DNA of 48,345 nt. It comes from Chloroflexi bacterium OHK40. GTDB lineage: Bacteria > Chloroflexota > Chloroflexia > Chloroflexales > Chloroflexaceae. The position numbers and the translations under genes are program-made. The stretch lies in contig SFCB01000269.1 in the NCBI GenBank assembly GCA_004367505.1, positions 1-48,345 of the forward strand, written 5' to 3'. Below, one piece after another: positions 33,290 to 41,197 of this stretch. The first letter of the stretch is position 1. Each line of letters begins with the position of its first letter. The notes below the pieces were generated by a model, which made no database searches, was not told the origin of the DNA, and saw only the letters and a program-made list of their open reading frames with translations.

Positions 33290-33318
33290 ATTCTAGCACG
33301 TGGCATGCGCTTCCACAA
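33290..33318 (-). promoter_or_regulatory. Promoter of the PspA gene
   Basis: Minus-strand -35 TTGTGG at 33313-33318, a 17-bp spacer, and -10 TAGAAT at 33290-33295. It would give a leader of about 75 nt. Confidence 0.5.
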
Positions 33319-33440
33319 CGAATCTACGCGGCTAACCGCCAGAGGTTTCAGCTCCCGTACGGCTCGATGGTTCGGGAAGGCGTGGTATGGCCGCAAGCCC
33401 CTTTCCCAAACACCACCCTGCACCCGATCAACACCGGGGT

Positions 33441-33459
33441 GGCGAGCGGCACGCTCGCC
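33441..33459. terminator. Perfect 8-bp hairpin downstream of rsmG
   Basis: GGCGAGCG (33441-33448), loop GCA, CGCTCGCC (33452-33459), about 80 nt past the rsmG stop. There is no U-run; possible transcript 3' end. Confidence 0.4.
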
Positions 33460-33511
33460 AGGGTTCGAGACGACTGACGCTCTGGTGACAGGCGCGGCGT
33501 GCTGTTGCGGC

Positions 33512-33540
33512 GGCCCTGCACCCCTGTACCCTTGCCTTAA
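33512..33540 (-). repeat. Partial third copy of the dispersed repeat, at the rsmG stop codon
   Basis: Read on the minus strand, TAAGGCAAGGGTACAGGGG followed by nine more bases matches 46141-46168 with about two mismatches. In both places it begins inside the TAA stop of a gene. Confidence 0.65.
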
Positions 33541-34253
33541 AGCGGCCGGCGGGCGGGGAGGCCCACGGCGCGGGGGTAGCGCGGGTCGGTCGGGGCAACC
33601 TTGCGCACTACCACGATGGCCCGCGAGTCGAGGCCCGGGAGATCGACGGGCTCGACGCCAAGGAGCTCGCCGCCAAGCAGCGCGATAGCGCGGGCCGCTG
33701 CTGTCGCTTCCTCGTAGGCGGCCGCGCCCTTAGGGGCAAGGAGTCGGCCACCGAGGCGCAGCAGCGGCAGCCCGTACTCAACAAGCACCCGCAGGTCGGC
33801 GACGGCTCGCGCCGTAACCAGATCGTAGCGCTCGCGCTCGTACGGGTTGCGTCCCAGCTCTTCGGCACGCCCGGTGACAATCCGCACCGCATCGAGCTCA
33901 AGCAGGGCAACAACGTGGCGAAGAAAGGCGGTCTTCTTTCCAACCGAGTCGACGAGGGTGAGGGCCAGTTCCGGGCGGAGGATCTTCAATGGGAGGCCAG
34001 GGAAGCCCGCCCCGCTCCCGAGGTCGGCGAGGGTCGCCGGCGGATCGCCCCAGAAGCGCGCGAGGGAGAGTGAATCGAGAAAATGGCGCACGTACACAGC
34101 CTCACGGCTGGTGACGGTCGTCAGGTTTGTGTGGGCATTCCAGGCAACCAGCGCTTCGGCGTAGATGGCAAACTGGGCAAGCTGGCGCTCATCGAGCTGG
34201 AGGCCCCAGGAGTGGGCCGTCGCGCGGAGGAGCTGCTCAGGAGGCACTGGCAT
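33537..34253 (-). CDS. rsmG: 16S rRNA (guanine-527-N7)-methyltransferase RsmG (GidB)
   Basis: A 238-residue Rossmann methyltransferase that modifies G527 of 16S rRNA. Signature blocks are 'WNAHTNLTTVTSREAVYVRHFLDSL', motif I 'LADLGSGAGFPGLPLKI', 'LVDSVGKKTAFLRHVVALL' and 'YDLVTARAVADLRVLVEYGLPLLRLGGRLLAPKG'. The ATG at 34253 matches the family N-terminus and overlaps the 3' end of nadD by 17 bp, so the pair is co-translated. The TAA stop lies within a dispersed repeat. Confidence 0.95.
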   Translation of the reverse strand: MPVPPEQLLRATAHSWGLQLDERQLAQFAIYAEALVAWNAHTNLTTVTSREAVYVRHFLDSLSLARFWGDPPATLADLGSGAGFPGLPLKILRPELALTLVDSVGKKTAFLRHVVALLELDAVRIVTGRAEELGRNPYERERYDLVTARAVADLRVLVEYGLPLLRLGGRLLAPKGAAAYEEATAAARAIALLGGELLGVEPVDLPGLDSRAIVVVRKVAPTDPRYPRAVGLPARRPL

Positions 34254-34857
34254 GGCGGTAGAGGCCGTGTGCGGCAATATAGGCGCGCACCGGCTCGGGC
34301 ACGAGGTAGCGCACGGGGCGATTCTCAGCGATCCGCCGGCGCAGCTCGGTGCTAGAGATGTCGAGGTGAGGGCCAGGGAGGAGCGTAACACGGCCGACAG
34401 CGGCGGGCAAGGCAGCGGCAAGCGAGGGCAGGTGCAGTGTGGTGCCCGGGCGCCCGACAACGGCGATTCGGGCGAGGGCAAGTATGGCGTCGGCGCTCCG
34501 CCAGCGCGGCAGATCGCGGGCAGCATCGGCACCGAGCACGAAGTAGAGCTCAGCAGTGGGGCCGAGGCGCGCAGCCAAGGCCCGTAGGGTATCGATCGTG
34601 TAGGAGGGGGGCGGCCGGCGCAGCTCCAGGTCGTCTACGACGAAGGCGGGATTATCGGCGCAGGCAAGGCGGGCCATGGCGAGGCGATGCTCGGCAGGAG
34701 CCCCCTCAGCGCCCTTGAGTGGCTGGCGTGCCGCCGGGACAACCATGACGCGGCTGAGGCCCAGGGCAACGCGGGCCTCCTCGGCAATAGCGAGATGCCC
34801 GATATGGATCGGATCGAAGGTGCCGCCGTAGATCCCGATGCGTTCGGGCTCCCCCAT
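34237..34857 (-). CDS. nadD: Nicotinate-nucleotide adenylyltransferase
   Basis: A 206-residue adenylyltransferase of NAD synthesis (nicotinate mononucleotide + ATP). 'RIGIYGGTFDPIHIGHLAIAEEA' holds the HxGH motif. 'VLGADAARDLPRW' and 'LDISSTELRRRIAENRPVRYLVPEPVRAYI', with the ISSTxxR motif, complete the active site. The ATG at 34857 has GGAG at 8 nt; a TTG two codons earlier is too close to it. A TATAAT box lies at 34902-34907. The usual partner rsfS is not seen next to it. Confidence 0.96.
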   Translation of the reverse strand: MGEPERIGIYGGTFDPIHIGHLAIAEEARVALGLSRVMVVPAARQPLKGAEGAPAEHRLAMARLACADNPAFVVDDLELRRPPPSYTIDTLRALAARLGPTAELYFVLGADAARDLPRWRSADAILALARIAVVGRPGTTLHLPSLAAALPAAVGRVTLLPGPHLDISSTELRRRIAENRPVRYLVPEPVRAYIAAHGLYRHASAS

Positions 34858-34901
34858 GCTCAACGCTCCACCGCCAGGCTCCGCGATGCCGCACGGTGCG
34901 C

Positions 34902-34907
34902 ATTATA
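34902..34907 (-). promoter_or_regulatory. -10 box for nadD-rsmG
   Basis: A perfect TATAAT on the minus strand, about 45 nt before the nadD ATG. The -35 region is poor (CTCCAC at 17 bp). Confidence 0.5.
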
Positions 34908-34937
34908 CGTGCTCCCGGAGGAGCGTGGAGCGCCTCA

Positions 34938-35252
34938 TCAGGCCGCCTGATCCATTTCACGGGCATCCTGGAAGAGGTGCCACACCATCCAGGAAAGATC
35001 CTGCTGATCGGCGGGATGGAGATCGTTCACGTAGGGGGCGATCAACTCCCGGACATCGCCACGGGGAAGAAAGTAGACCCGGGGACCAAGCGTCTCGTGG
35101 AGCTGCAGAGCGAGCGAGTCGGCGAGGTCGAGCATGTCGCGCTCAGGAAGCCGCTGGCCAGTGCTGTAGCGATACCCAATCATGATGGCGTCTCTGGCTA
35201 AGGCACGGATACGTAACCCTGGATCGTGGGCCCCGAGCGGCGGCTGGGGCAC
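34938..35252 (-). CDS. Hypothetical 104-residue protein
   Basis: A small soluble, helical, acidic protein with 'IMIGYRYSTGQRLPERDMLDLADSLALQL', 'YVNDLHPADQQDLSWMVWHLFQDAREM'. No family was recognised. Codon usage and amino-acid balance look coding. The start is unclear: GTG at 35252 with AGG 8 nt upstream, or ATG at 35183 (IGYRYSTG). It lies 90 bp after the membrane-protein gene and 80 bp before nadD, all minus strand. Confidence 0.6.
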   Translation of the reverse strand: MPQPPLGAHDPGLRIRALARDAIMIGYRYSTGQRLPERDMLDLADSLALQLHETLGPRVYFLPRGDVRELIAPYVNDLHPADQQDLSWMVWHLFQDAREMDQAA

Positions 35253-35342
35253 AACAATGGCCTGACGTCAGCGGCGGCTCCCCATCATCTCGCCCGCGCG
35301 CCGGGCTCGGGGCTTCCGCCAGCAGGGCGCAACAGCTACACG

Positions 35343-36236
35343 CTAACGGCGCCCCCCGTGGCGAGTGGGGCGCTCATCGTAGCCATAGTCGTCGTACTCG
35401 TCAGTGGACTGGGTAGATGCCCGATCACCCTGGCCCGTGCGGCGCGGGAGGAGCGCATTTTCGGTGAGGCTTTCGGAGATATAGTCGAGATAGCCCCGAA
35501 TATCTTCGTTGTCTTCGAGGGAGCCGAAAGGCACCGTTGCGCCGGCAACCGTCCGCACCGACTCGCCAACGTCCCGGAGAGTCGAGTCAATTCCCTTGAC
35601 CAGGCCCCGCATCACCCCCGCCAGCTCTTCCTTCTCCTGCACGGTCAGATTCGCGAAGCCGATCAGGGCCTTTTCCTGCGCTCGGAGCAACGTAGCGCGG
35701 AGAATCGCGATGTCGGCCTGGGTCTGGAGCTCGTAGCGCCGCACCAGATGGGCCTGGCGCACTTGCTCGACCAGCTCCTCGCTCGTCACGGGCGTCCAGA
35801 GCAGCGCCGGGATGATGATGAACCCGATGATACCGATAATTACCTGCTGGAGGACCAGGCCCGTGGAAGCGACCGCCGGCTGTGAACTCCACCACGAGTA
35901 CTGGATCTCGAAGGAGTAGTAAAGCAGGTAGAGCGCCGCGCCAATGATCACGGCGTAGCCCCAGGTACGAGCGTTGATCTTCTGCAGCAGCATCCCCCCC
36001 GGCGACCAGGGGATGAGGAAGGACGTCAGGCTCGGCGGTGCGAGCACCAGGATCGCGGTAAAGGCAATCGCGACGATCTGGTTATCGGTGAGCTGGCTCT
36101 GCACACCCCACCAGTATACGAATGAGCCGCACATCGCGATGAACGCAAGGATGGCCAGAAGCGACTTGGCCGTGAACTGCCACCCACCGCTCCTCCGGCG
36201 CTGCCCGCGCACCATGTCGAGATACCTACTGCTCAC
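35343..36236 (-). CDS. Hypothetical membrane protein with a cytoplasmic helical tail
   Basis: A 297-residue protein. Four hydrophobic segments lie in the first ~150 residues ('SLLAILAFIAMCGSFVYWW', 'IVAIAFTAILVLAPPSL', 'WGYAVIIGAALYLLYY', 'VLQQVIIGIIGFIIIPALLW'). A helical stretch follows ('ELVEQVRQAHLVRRYELQTQ' onward), then an Asp/Tyr/Arg-rich disordered end (DEYDDYGYDERPTRHGGRR). No family recognised. The GTG at 36236 is chosen for its AAGGA site 6 nt upstream. A TTGAGA-17-TATGAT promoter precedes it. Confidence 0.75.
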   Translation of the reverse strand: MSSRYLDMVRGQRRRSGGWQFTAKSLLAILAFIAMCGSFVYWWGVQSQLTDNQIVAIAFTAILVLAPPSLTSFLIPWSPGGMLLQKINARTWGYAVIIGAALYLLYYSFEIQYSWWSSQPAVASTGLVLQQVIIGIIGFIIIPALLWTPVTSEELVEQVRQAHLVRRYELQTQADIAILRATLLRAQEKALIGFANLTVQEKEELAGVMRGLVKGIDSTLRDVGESVRTVAGATVPFGSLEDNEDIRGYLDYISESLTENALLPRRTGQGDRASTQSTDEYDDYGYDERPTRHGGRR

Positions 36237-36283
36237 GGTTGATCCTTCCCGGCCGCAGGGCATGGAGCGCCGCCCCTGACCGT

Positions 36284-36312
36284 ATCATAGCACATCTGTG
36301 CGAATATCTCAA
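36284..36312 (-). promoter_or_regulatory. Promoter of the hypothetical membrane-protein gene
   Basis: Minus-strand -35 TTGAGA at 36307-36312, a 17-bp spacer, and -10 TATGAT at 36284-36289. Leader of about 40 nt. Confidence 0.65.
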
Positions 36313-36519
36313 GGGTGATCTGGCTACGTCGTACAGGAGTGTACGCCCGGTGAGGGCATGGAACTGGCACCAGCGCGCTCGCACCCGCTCGAGCCCGGGA
36401 GTTGTCCCCCGGTGCACCAACCCATAAAGTGATAGCAGCACCTCGGGCGTACGCGCCCGCCGTGCTGCTTGCGGTGTAAGTCGCTGGCTGGAAGGGAGGT
36501 ATCATGCTTGTCGCAGGGC

Positions 36520-37146
36520 CTAGCGCGGCACAACGTCCGGCGTCAAGAAAACATAGGTTTCGATCCAGTCGCTCGCGTAGCCGGCTGCTGCAATGCGCTC
36601 AAGCAGCGCGGGCGAGAGCGCGGTAAGTCCATAGCTTCTGTTGAGCTGATACGGCACTTCAAGCGCCGGCACCCCTTGCCCTCGCACCACAAACTGCGCC
36701 TGGGCCACAAAATCGCCGGTGATCTGGCCAAGGATCACATGGGTCTGGTTCACCGGGTCGAACCACCAGAGCTCACTCCCCGCGCTGTAGTAGGGTTGCA
36801 GATCTCCGAAGACGATTCGATCCTGCTGTTGGGCGCGCCAGCGCTCCTCGTTCGTCAGGGCAGGAGCAGTGGGCAGCACCAACGGTGGAAGCGATGGCAG
36901 CGGCGACGGACTCGGGGCTACGGGCACGGGTGAGGCCGTAGGGGCCGCGGTCGCCGGATCGGGCGCAAGGCTCCCCGGGGCAGACGGGCTGGGAAGTACC
37001 CCGGGCACCGTCCGGGTGCTCAGCGGAGAAGGTAGGGGACTCGGCGGACGAGCGACGGGCGGCTGAGCGCGCTGAAGCGTCTCCATGCAGCCGCTCACTG
37101 TCATCACCAATCCTGCGAGGAGGATAATCCTGCCGGCAAACGCCAT
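36520..37146 (-). CDS. Proline-rich lipoprotein of unknown function
   Basis: A 208-residue exported protein. The signal 'MAFAGRIILLAGLVMTVSGC' ends in a lipobox (VSGC), so Cys20 is the likely acylated residue. Residues ~25-110 are a Pro/Ser/Ala/Thr-rich low-complexity stalk. The C-terminal ~95 residues form a compact domain ('DRIVFGDLQPYYSAGSELWWFDPVNQTHVILGQITGDF' onward). No family recognised. The start follows from the signal peptide; earlier in-frame residues are basic and unlike a signal. Confidence 0.75.
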   Translation of the reverse strand: MAFAGRIILLAGLVMTVSGCMETLQRAQPPVARPPSPLPSPLSTRTVPGVLPSPSAPGSLAPDPATAAPTASPVPVAPSPSPLPSLPPLVLPTAPALTNEERWRAQQQDRIVFGDLQPYYSAGSELWWFDPVNQTHVILGQITGDFVAQAQFVVRGQGVPALEVPYQLNRSYGLTALSPALLERIAAAGYASDWIETYVFLTPDVVPR

Positions 37147-37510
37147 TCCGCTGCGGCACCTCGCGCGCGAGGATGTTCGATCTTGCTGCTGTGGCAGGCG
37201 CTGCACAATTACTCGCTTGCCGGTGCATGGCCCTGCACATGCTCATCGCCTGGATCCGCACCTCGGCACTATCCGGTTGCCACCGTATAGTGTACCACAA
37301 CTTCGATTAACCGAAAGCTAACGAAATAATGACAGGGCAGCAACCAGGCTGGCAGGCGAGGCCGTACGCACGCCGGTAGGAGTCTCTGTTACGTCAACAC
37401 ATGTCAGCGCAAATAGTAGCACGCTGTCGGGATTGTGTCAATAGTTTAGTACCTCGGAAAGGCGCTCGCACGCTGTATGTGGCTTCTAGATTGGCCTGAG
37501 ACTCCGACGT

Positions 37511-37549
37511 TGAAAAGACAAACAGCCCTGCGACACATGGCCGCAGGGC
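37511..37549 (-). terminator. Rho-independent terminator of the DUF4397 gene
   Basis: On the minus strand an 8-bp stem (GCCCTGCG/CGCAGGGC, positions 37542-37549 and 37525-37532) with a 9-nt loop, followed by TGTTTGTCTTTT. It lies 19 bp past the DUF4397 stop at 37568. Confidence 0.8.
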
Positions 37550-37567
37550 GAGCGTGCCAGGCCGTCC

Positions 37568-38371
37568 TTAGAGGGCGGCGCGGCGGCGCAGGGCCAGCGC
37601 CCCGCCAACGAGGACGAGCGCGAGCAGCACCAGCAGGCCCAGAGGCGCCGTGTCACCCTCAGCGGTAGCGGGGAGGGTCGTGGGGCCACCGGTGGCCGGA
37701 GCGGCGGCCGGGGTGGTTACGGCGACCTCAGGGGTGATGCTGGCCACAACGTTGGTCGCGAAGACTGAGTAGATGCGACCCGACTCAACCGCAGTGCCAG
37801 GCAGGTCGATCACGACAGCGCTGGCACCAGCGGGCGTCACCTGGAGATCGTAGCTCCCGGCAGGCACTTCAAGGTAATCGCTGGCATCGGGGAAGGCAAG
37901 ATTGGAGATCAGGGTGTCGCCGCCGGCCACCTTCACATCCACGGCCGGAGCATCGGGCGAGAAGTGATACACCCGCACCTTGGCGTTCCCGGCAGCGGGG
38001 GCGCTCAGGTCGTCCTCAATGATCGTCGGGGCGATACTGGCAAGCTGGCCCGTCGCGGCGATCGTGTACGCCTTGCCGGCCTCAATGGTGGCACTGGCAT
38101 CGATCACGGCCGCGCTCGCCGGCTGACCGGCCGGGGTCACCTGAACCTGGTACGTGCCAGCGGGCAGATCCAGATAGTCGCTGGCCGTGAAGAACTCGAC
38201 ATTGCTCAGGGCGCGGTTCCCATTGACGTACACATCGACCGCCGGGGCATCGGGGGAGGCGTGGAGCACCCGAACCTTGGCAGTACCGCTCTGGGCGAAG
38301 GCGGCCGGGATGATGGCCAGGGCCATGAGCAGCGCGACAGTACTCAGTACGAGCAACTTGCGAACCTTCAC
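37568..38371 (-). CDS. DUF4397 repeat surface protein with C-terminal anchor
   Basis: A 267-residue exported protein: signal peptide (residues 1-26, ending AAFAQS), then two DUF4397 units (~29-120 and ~128-215). Each reads 'KVRVxHxSPDAPAVDVxVxG' at its start and 'DYLxxPAGxYxxQVTPAG' in the middle. The C-terminus is 'LPATAEGDTAPLGLLVLLALVLVGGALALRRR', a membrane helix and positive tail resembling a sorting signal, but with LPATA rather than LPxTG. The domain's role is unknown; it is typical of cell-surface proteins. The start is GTG at 38371 behind GAGGAGG. It has a canonical terminator. Confidence 0.9.
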   Translation of the reverse strand: MKVRKLLVLSTVALLMALAIIPAAFAQSGTAKVRVLHASPDAPAVDVYVNGNRALSNVEFFTASDYLDLPAGTYQVQVTPAGQPASAAVIDASATIEAGKAYTIAATGQLASIAPTIIEDDLSAPAAGNAKVRVYHFSPDAPAVDVKVAGGDTLISNLAFPDASDYLEVPAGSYDLQVTPAGASAVVIDLPGTAVESGRIYSVFATNVVASITPEVAVTTPAAAPATGGPTTLPATAEGDTAPLGLLVLLALVLVGGALALRRRAAL

Positions 38372-38571
38372 CGTGTTCCTCCTCTAAACCGTCTGTGCGT
38401 GGTGACGACGCCCGTGCGCTGCACAATCTTTGCACACGCTGCGGTCACACTGGTTCCTACGCACACCATTGGCGGGTGGATGTATGGTGGAGGGAGGAAG
38501 CGGGGAGGAGCCGCATAGCAACTCGGGGTGAGCTGGGCGCCGGGGTGTCGCCGAGAGCCTGCGGGTGCTGC

Positions 38572-39258
38572 CTAGCCAGCGCCGAAGATCGGCGGGCGCA
38601 CCTTGAGCATGAGCCCGATATCAACAAGGATGTGGAAGAAGACCACCAGCCAGATATCACGGGTAAGCCAGAAGCAGAGGCTCCAGCCAACCACCAGCGC
38701 AACCTCGGCGAACGGTCGGAAACGCCGGATCGCGCGCGCACGCGGCGAGTCGTCCAGATGAGGGGGTAAGACGTGGAGCCAGAAACGAGCGTGGATCAAC
38801 CCACCGTAGACCACGAATAGAGCAATGCCGACTACGAACCCGCCGAGCGCGGCCGATGACGGCGCAACGAGCCCCACGAGCCAGGTGCCCAGCACCTCGC
38901 CAAACCGGTAGACGAGCGCGAACGCCAGTGTCTCGGCAATCCCATTGCCGACGGCAAAAAAAGCCGCCGGGCCGGGGAAGAAGGGGCGCCCATCGTGGCG
39001 AGCCACGAGCGCGTAGAGGATCTGGCTCAGGGCGAAGGATCCGAGCAGGTACAGCACCAGCCACGGACGTTGCAGCGTCGCCGGCACGTTCCATGCGCTG
39101 ATCCAATCCCAGAGGCCAATGACGCCAATGGCCGTGGCGATCAGCCAGTAGCGCGTGATCGCAACCTCGGCGTGCTGTGAACTGGCCTGTTGCCTGGCCA
39201 CCACGGCCGGCGAGAGCTGGCGCTTGAGCGGGGCTTCCACAGGTGGCTCCAGGTTCAT
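38572..39258 (-). CDS. Hypothetical polytopic membrane protein, possibly CPBP-like
   Basis: A 228-residue protein with about six hydrophobic helices. 'FFHILVDIGLML' near the C-terminus is weakly reminiscent of CPBP/ABI intramembrane proteases, but the preceding EExxR motif of that family is absent, so the link is doubtful. The ATG at 39258 begins a clean N-terminus with no strong ribosome-binding site; longer in-frame extensions reach into repeat DNA. A TTGCCA-18-TATACT promoter lies at 39408-39437. It reads in the same direction as the DUF4397 gene. Confidence 0.65.
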   Translation of the reverse strand: MNLEPPVEAPLKRQLSPAVVARQQASSQHAEVAITRYWLIATAIGVIGLWDWISAWNVPATLQRPWLVLYLLGSFALSQILYALVARHDGRPFFPGPAAFFAVGNGIAETLAFALVYRFGEVLGTWLVGLVAPSSAALGGFVVGIALFVVYGGLIHARFWLHVLPPHLDDSPRARAIRRFRPFAEVALVVGWSLCFWLTRDIWLVVFFHILVDIGLMLKVRPPIFGAG

Positions 39259-39407
39259 GCTAGCTACTGATGGCGTAGCCGCACCAGAAACAGCGCGGGC
39301 CAGGCTTTGACGCCTGGCACCAGGGCTGACGTGCGGCGCACCCTGACCCGGGCCTGCGTGGCCCGCAAGTTTCAACAGAAGCACAATCGTTGTTTATATG
39401 CAATAGA

Positions 39408-39437
39408 AGTATAGCATACCTGGGGGATGGCTGGCAA
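39408..39437 (-). promoter_or_regulatory. Promoter of the hypothetical membrane-protein gene at 38572-39258
   Basis: Minus-strand -35 TTGCCA at 39432-39437, an 18-bp spacer, and -10 TATACT at 39408-39413. Leader of about 140 nt. Confidence 0.5.
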
Positions 39438-39461
39438 GTAGGAGCCGAGCGAGTGTGACGT

Positions 39462-39490
39462 CCCATCGTGCAGGCCAGGCCGCCGTGGGC
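39462..39490 (+). repeat. 29-bp dispersed repeat, copy 1
   Basis: Matches 40847-40875 at 28 of 29 positions (core CCCATCGTGCAGGCCAG). A 16-bp inverted-orientation match to its 5' part is at 31737-31752. Confidence 0.75.
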
Positions 39491-39578
39491 GTCAGTACTG
39501 CGGCGCGCACTGGGCACAGGCCGCCACCGGCGACCGCTGGAGCCCGCGCGGACGGGCTTCGCCGCCCCAGAGCCACGC

Positions 39579-39608
39579 GCTTCAGCGCCACGGCACGCGA
39601 GGGTGCAG
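39579..39608 (-). repeat. Relic of the 150-bp inverted-repeat element
   Basis: GCTTCAGCGCCA followed by CGGCACGCGAGGGTGCAG matches 6945-6972 with one mismatch and a 2-bp insertion. The terminal repeat beside it (39609-39624) is diverged. Confidence 0.6.
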
Positions 39609-39713
39609 ACCCATCCGGTGTAACCGGCGAGGGTTGGGCGTCAGTCCTGCTTCTCCACGGCCCGCCCTCGTGGGGCAGGGGCTCGCGCTCACGGCACGCC
39701 CGAGCATACCAAT

Positions 39714-39971
39714 CTAATGCGGTGATTTTGACTGCTCCGCCGGACCATCGGCAGCGGCTTCGTGTCCCTCGGCCGAGCGATGCTCCGACGATGGACGCAG
39801 GCGCGTCCCCCGGGGCACATTCGCGATCACCGCGACCTCGCCCCCTTCGGGCTCATCTCCGCCGTGATGGTCGCCACCATACTCGCTTACCAGGCTCGCC
39901 GCGCGGATACGGCGCTCGTATTCGCGGTTTACCGCAGCGACGAACCGCTGCCAGAAGGGTGCTTCGGCCAT
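39714..39971 (-). CDS. Small hypothetical protein with a strong ribosome-binding site
   Basis: An 85-residue protein beginning MAEAPFWQRFVAAVNREYERRIRAASLV, a plausible amphipathic helix. It then becomes acidic, Gly/Glu-rich and probably disordered. No family recognised. GAGGAG ends a few bases before the ATG at 39971, which supports real translation. It sits among dispersed repeats. Confidence 0.5.
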   Translation of the reverse strand: MAEAPFWQRFVAAVNREYERRIRAASLVSEYGGDHHGGDEPEGGEVAVIANVPRGTRLRPSSEHRSAEGHEAAADGPAEQSKSPH

Positions 39972-40535
39972 ACCTCTCCTCGCCAGTGGACGTATAGCGC
40001 GCTCAGCCGAACCGAGCTCTGAGCAAGGCCCTTCGACGACACGGTGCCTGCTGCACCCCGTGGATGGGACCGCTCGATAGCAACCCCAGCAGAACCAGGC
40101 ACCACCCTACGGCCACGCAGGGCTGGCGGCACAACGCAGCCAGGACTGCTGCTCACACGTGCGCCGCGTTCTGGTCGCCCGCAGTGGTAGGGCCGCTGGA
40201 CGAACCCCGTACGCCCTTGTGAGCGAACGACCCCGTCTGACGGCTCGCGTGAGGCGGTGTGCTACGTCTGGGCAATTATACCAGGCACGACGGCGACCAC
40301 AGCAATGCCGCCACACCGCGCAACGGCGAAGCGTTGCGGGTCCGGCGGCATCTCCGTGGGCGTCTCCCGTGCCATAGATCGCTCTCCCACACGGCGGCGA
40401 GGCATTGTGGGTGCGACGGCTACCCTATGGCATTGGTGGCAGTGCTGAATGATTGCTCAGGCTCGCCGACGCCGACCGGCCCGCCGGCTGCGGGAGCGGG
40501 AGGATGACTCGCGGCGGGGGGCTCGGAACCTGGAG
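39972..40535. other. Gene-free stretch
   Basis: 564 bp without a supported gene, RNA or repeat. The short frames here have skewed Arg/Pro/Ala composition and no ribosome-binding sites. Confidence 0.5.
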
Positions 40536-40700
40536 CTAGGCTGCCTCGCGAAAATACTGCCCGTTAAGCAACTCGTAGATCAGCTCATCCAGGGTTGTTT
40601 CGGCCTCCTGGAAGGTGCGGGCAAAGCCAACGAGCTCACCGTCGAGGTACATCGCGAAGTCCCGCGTCTCCGGATCGTAGATGATCGCTTTCTCGTACAT
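40536..40700 (-). CDS. 54-residue conserved-looking small protein
   Basis: The sequence MYEKAIIYDPETRDFAMYLDGELVGFARTFQEAETTLDELIYELLNGQYFREAA looks like a tight beta-beta-beta-alpha fold: three short strands, then one amphipathic helix. It resembles small proteins I associate with Chloroflexota, though no function is known. The ATG at 40700 has AAAGG 8 nt upstream and follows an excellent promoter (40791-40819), so it is expressed as its own unit. It is soluble, with no cysteines or signal. Confidence 0.8.
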   Translation of the reverse strand: MYEKAIIYDPETRDFAMYLDGELVGFARTFQEAETTLDELIYELLNGQYFREAA

Positions 40701-40790
40701 CTGCGTGGCCTTTCCGGGCTCTGCCCGTGTGTCCTGTTGTCTCGCGGAGGGTCCGTGCGCCCCCCGACCGTACCGGATCGTCCCAGAAGC

Positions 40791-40819
40791 AGTATAGCAC
40801 ATGCGTTCTGTTTTTGCAA
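40791..40819 (-). promoter_or_regulatory. Promoter of the 54-residue protein gene
   Basis: Minus-strand -35 TTGCAA at 40814-40819, a 17-bp spacer, and -10 TATACT at 40791-40796. Leader of about 84 nt. Confidence 0.7.
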
Positions 40820-40846
40820 GAGATCATCCTGGGCCGGGTGTGGCGG

Positions 40847-40875
40847 CCCATCGTGCAGGCCAGCCCGCCGTGGGC
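40847..40875 (+). repeat. 29-bp dispersed repeat, copy 2
   Basis: Matches 39462-39490 at 28 of 29 positions. Confidence 0.75.
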
Positions 40876-41128
40876 CTCGCCGCTACGGTACACGAGGGGA
40901 CCGGGGACAGGGCCAGCCGGCACACGCCTGGGGCAAAGGGGCGCCAGCCTACGGGTGTGCCGTACCATTCTGCCCGCCCGGGCCTCACCACCACGGGAGC
41001 CCGCGCCGGCGGGCTTTGCCCTCCGTCGCCGCGTGGTTCCGCTTCAATACCAGACACAGCGGTTCTCTGAACGCCCGTGGCGAGACCTGACGCTGCACGC
41101 GGGGAGGGCCGATCTGCTGGCGCCATCT

Positions 41129-41157
41129 TTGACAAGGGCCTGGCGCCGGGGTAAGAT
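41129..41157 (+). promoter_or_regulatory. Promoter of the flippase-oxidoreductase pair
   Basis: TTGACA at 41129-41134, a 17-bp spacer, and TAAGAT at 41152-41157. The -10 box overlaps the in-frame ATG at 41156, so that ATG cannot be the start on this transcript. Confidence 0.65.
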
Positions 41158-41197
41158 GTGCCAGTTTACCGATGGCGGGTACGAGGGGGAGGGCAGG

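Larger units (their letters stand above)
33210..33536. other. Intergenic region between the PspA gene and rsmG
   Basis: No gene. It holds the PspA promoter, an 8-bp hairpin GGCGAGCG-GCA-CGCTCGCC (33441-33459), and the start of the repeat at the rsmG 3' end (33512-33540). Confidence 0.55.
39259..39713. other. Repeat-bearing intergenic region
   Basis: No gene supported. It holds the membrane-protein promoter (39408-39437), one copy of the 29-bp repeat (39462-39490), a small hairpin AGCCCG/CGGGCT (39541-39558) and a relic of the 150-bp element (39579-39608). Confidence 0.55.
40701..41197. other. Divergent intergenic region
   Basis: Contains two opposed promoters (minus, 40791-40819; plus, 41129-41157), the second 29-bp repeat (40847-40875), a G-tract run (40896-40912) and a 7-bp hairpin AGCCCGC-GCCG-GCGGGCT (40998-41015). 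No gene seen. Confidence 0.6.

Noticed and set aside
33465-33485. GGTTCGAGAC resembling a tRNA T-arm
   Set aside because: The flanks do not pair as a T-stem and no acceptor, D or anticodon arm is present.
38572-39258. CPBP intramembrane protease call
   Set aside because: Only one weak C-terminal resemblance; the EExxR motif is missing, so it is kept as hypothetical.
40100-40500. Non-coding RNA or small gene
   Set aside because: No promoter, stable fold or conserved-looking frame could be supported.
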